NCBI RefSeq assembly: GCF_014982975.1
Contig: NZ_JADCKL010000001.1
Span: 248,001 to 312,000 of the forward strand
Length of the DNA stretch: 64,000 bases
From: Claveliimonas monacensis
Lineage (GTDB): Bacteria > Bacillota > Clostridia > Lachnospirales > Lachnospiraceae
Direction: 5' to 3'
Notes under the pieces: model-generated
Told to the model about the DNA's origin: nothing
Seen by the model: only the letters and a program-made list of their open reading frames with translations
The model's database searches: none
Program-made: the position numbers and the translations under genes
Part shown: piece after piece, positions 63,676 to 64,000 of the stretch
How positions within the stretch are numbered: the first letter of the stretch is position 1
How the letters are laid out: each line of letters starts with the position of its first letter

Positions 63676-63728
63676 TTTTCATCTGAATAAAAATACGGTA
63701 TAATAACTATATATACCTATATACCGTA
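63676..63728 (+). promoter_or_regulatory. Promoter and palindromic operator of glgA
   Basis: -35 TTTTCA (63676-63681), 17-bp spacer, -10 TATAAT (63699-63704). A perfect 9-bp inverted repeat, TACGGTATA (63694-63702) with TATACCGTA (63720-63728), overlaps the -10 and the expected start site, the usual place for a repressor operator. Confidence 0.6.
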
Positions 63729-63747
63729 AGGATGGGAGGAAAATATC

Positions 63748-64000
63748 ATGAAACAAATACTTTTTGCAGCGTCCGAGGCCGTGCCTTTTATCAAGACAGG
63801 CGGACTGGCAGACGTAGTTGGATCTCTGCCGAAATATTTTGACAAAGAAAAATATGATGTCCGTGTCATGCTGCCGAAATATCTCTGTATGAAAGAAGAG
63901 TGGAGAAATCAGCTGCAGTACAGGACACATTTTTACATGGATCTGAACTGGCGTACAGAGTACGTGGGAATTCTCGAGCTGCAGTACGAGGGAATTACAT
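63748..64000 (+). CDS. glgA: Glycogen synthase, N-terminal part
   Basis: The first 84 codons of a GT5 glycogen/starch synthase, cut by the window end. It begins MKQILFAASEAVPFIKTGGL; the KTGGLADVVGSLP motif (16-28) binds ADP-glucose and is diagnostic. GGGAGG lies 8 bases before the ATG. The enzyme extends alpha-1,4-glucan chains from ADP-glucose; storage glucan is common in sporulating Clostridia. Confidence 0.93.
   Translation, partial: MKQILFAASEAVPFIKTGGLADVVGSLPKYFDKEKYDVRVMLPKYLCMKEEWRNQLQYRTHFYMDLNWRTEYVGILELQYEGIT

Overview
The window looks like chromosome from an endospore-forming Clostridia member, most likely family Lachnospiraceae. It carries a complete spoIIIAA-AH operon plus gpr, spoIIP, spoIVB and spo0A. 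GC is near 50%. Many genes start with UUG (rpsT, rimP, rnpM, ylxQ, spoIIIAG), and the housekeeping gene order is the conserved Firmicutes one. I see no phage, insertion sequence, CRISPR array, tRNA or rRNA. The only spacer over 300 bases without a gene is the divergent leader at 59286-59761, which is densely regulatory.

Layout. 1-6738: edge of an NCS2 nucleobase permease, a DegV protein, a small basic ORF, an EamA transporter, a DUF362 ferredoxin-like protein, and a leftward MoxR ATPase/VWA protein pair. 6947-9816: a CstA-type carbon starvation transporter, a fluoride channel (crcB), and a convergent membrane-anchored MerR regulator whose own promoter has the MerR-type 19-bp spacer filled by a perfect palindrome. 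9968-14303: an ABC-F ATPase, ilvN, ilvC, and a phosphoribosyltransferase-like protein lacking the acidic PRPP residues. 14374-21320: rpsT (leftward), gpr, spoIIP, then a type IIA topoisomerase pair (parE/parC-like). 21539-32622: the translation/RNA cluster rimP-nusA-rnpM-ylxQ-infB-rbfA-nrnA-truB-ribF, then rpsO and pnp, each with its own promoter and structured leader. 32783-38514: the SpoIIIA secretion-complex operon and a secreted lamin-tail-domain protein. 38671-49303: prfC, then an Asp23-family gene-nusB-xseAB-ispA-dxs-tlyA-nadK-argR-recN.

49535-61606 is a nitrogen-assimilation island. A leftward operon glnN (type III glutamine synthetase)-asnB-gltB-gltD diverges from a rightward pair glnA (type I glutamine synthetase)-ANTAR regulator. 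Both divergent transcripts begin with a strong promoter followed by two small hairpins. Each hairpin has a six-base loop with A at position 1 and G at position 4, the RNA signature recognised by ANTAR antiterminators. In each leader the second hairpin is mutually exclusive with an intrinsic terminator just upstream of the ribosome binding site. The glnN leader has an additional terminator that overlaps its first hairpin. The ANTAR protein encoded beside glnA has a degenerate receiver domain with no phospho-acceptor Asp. This supports a local circuit in which it controls read-through into glutamine synthetase, asparagine synthetase and GOGAT. It is the most interesting system in the window.

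61623-64000: spoIVB (with a sigma-G-like promoter), spo0A, and the start of glgA, whose promoter lies inside a palindromic operator-like sequence. All functional calls come from reading the sequence and from knowledge of the families. No database search was run.
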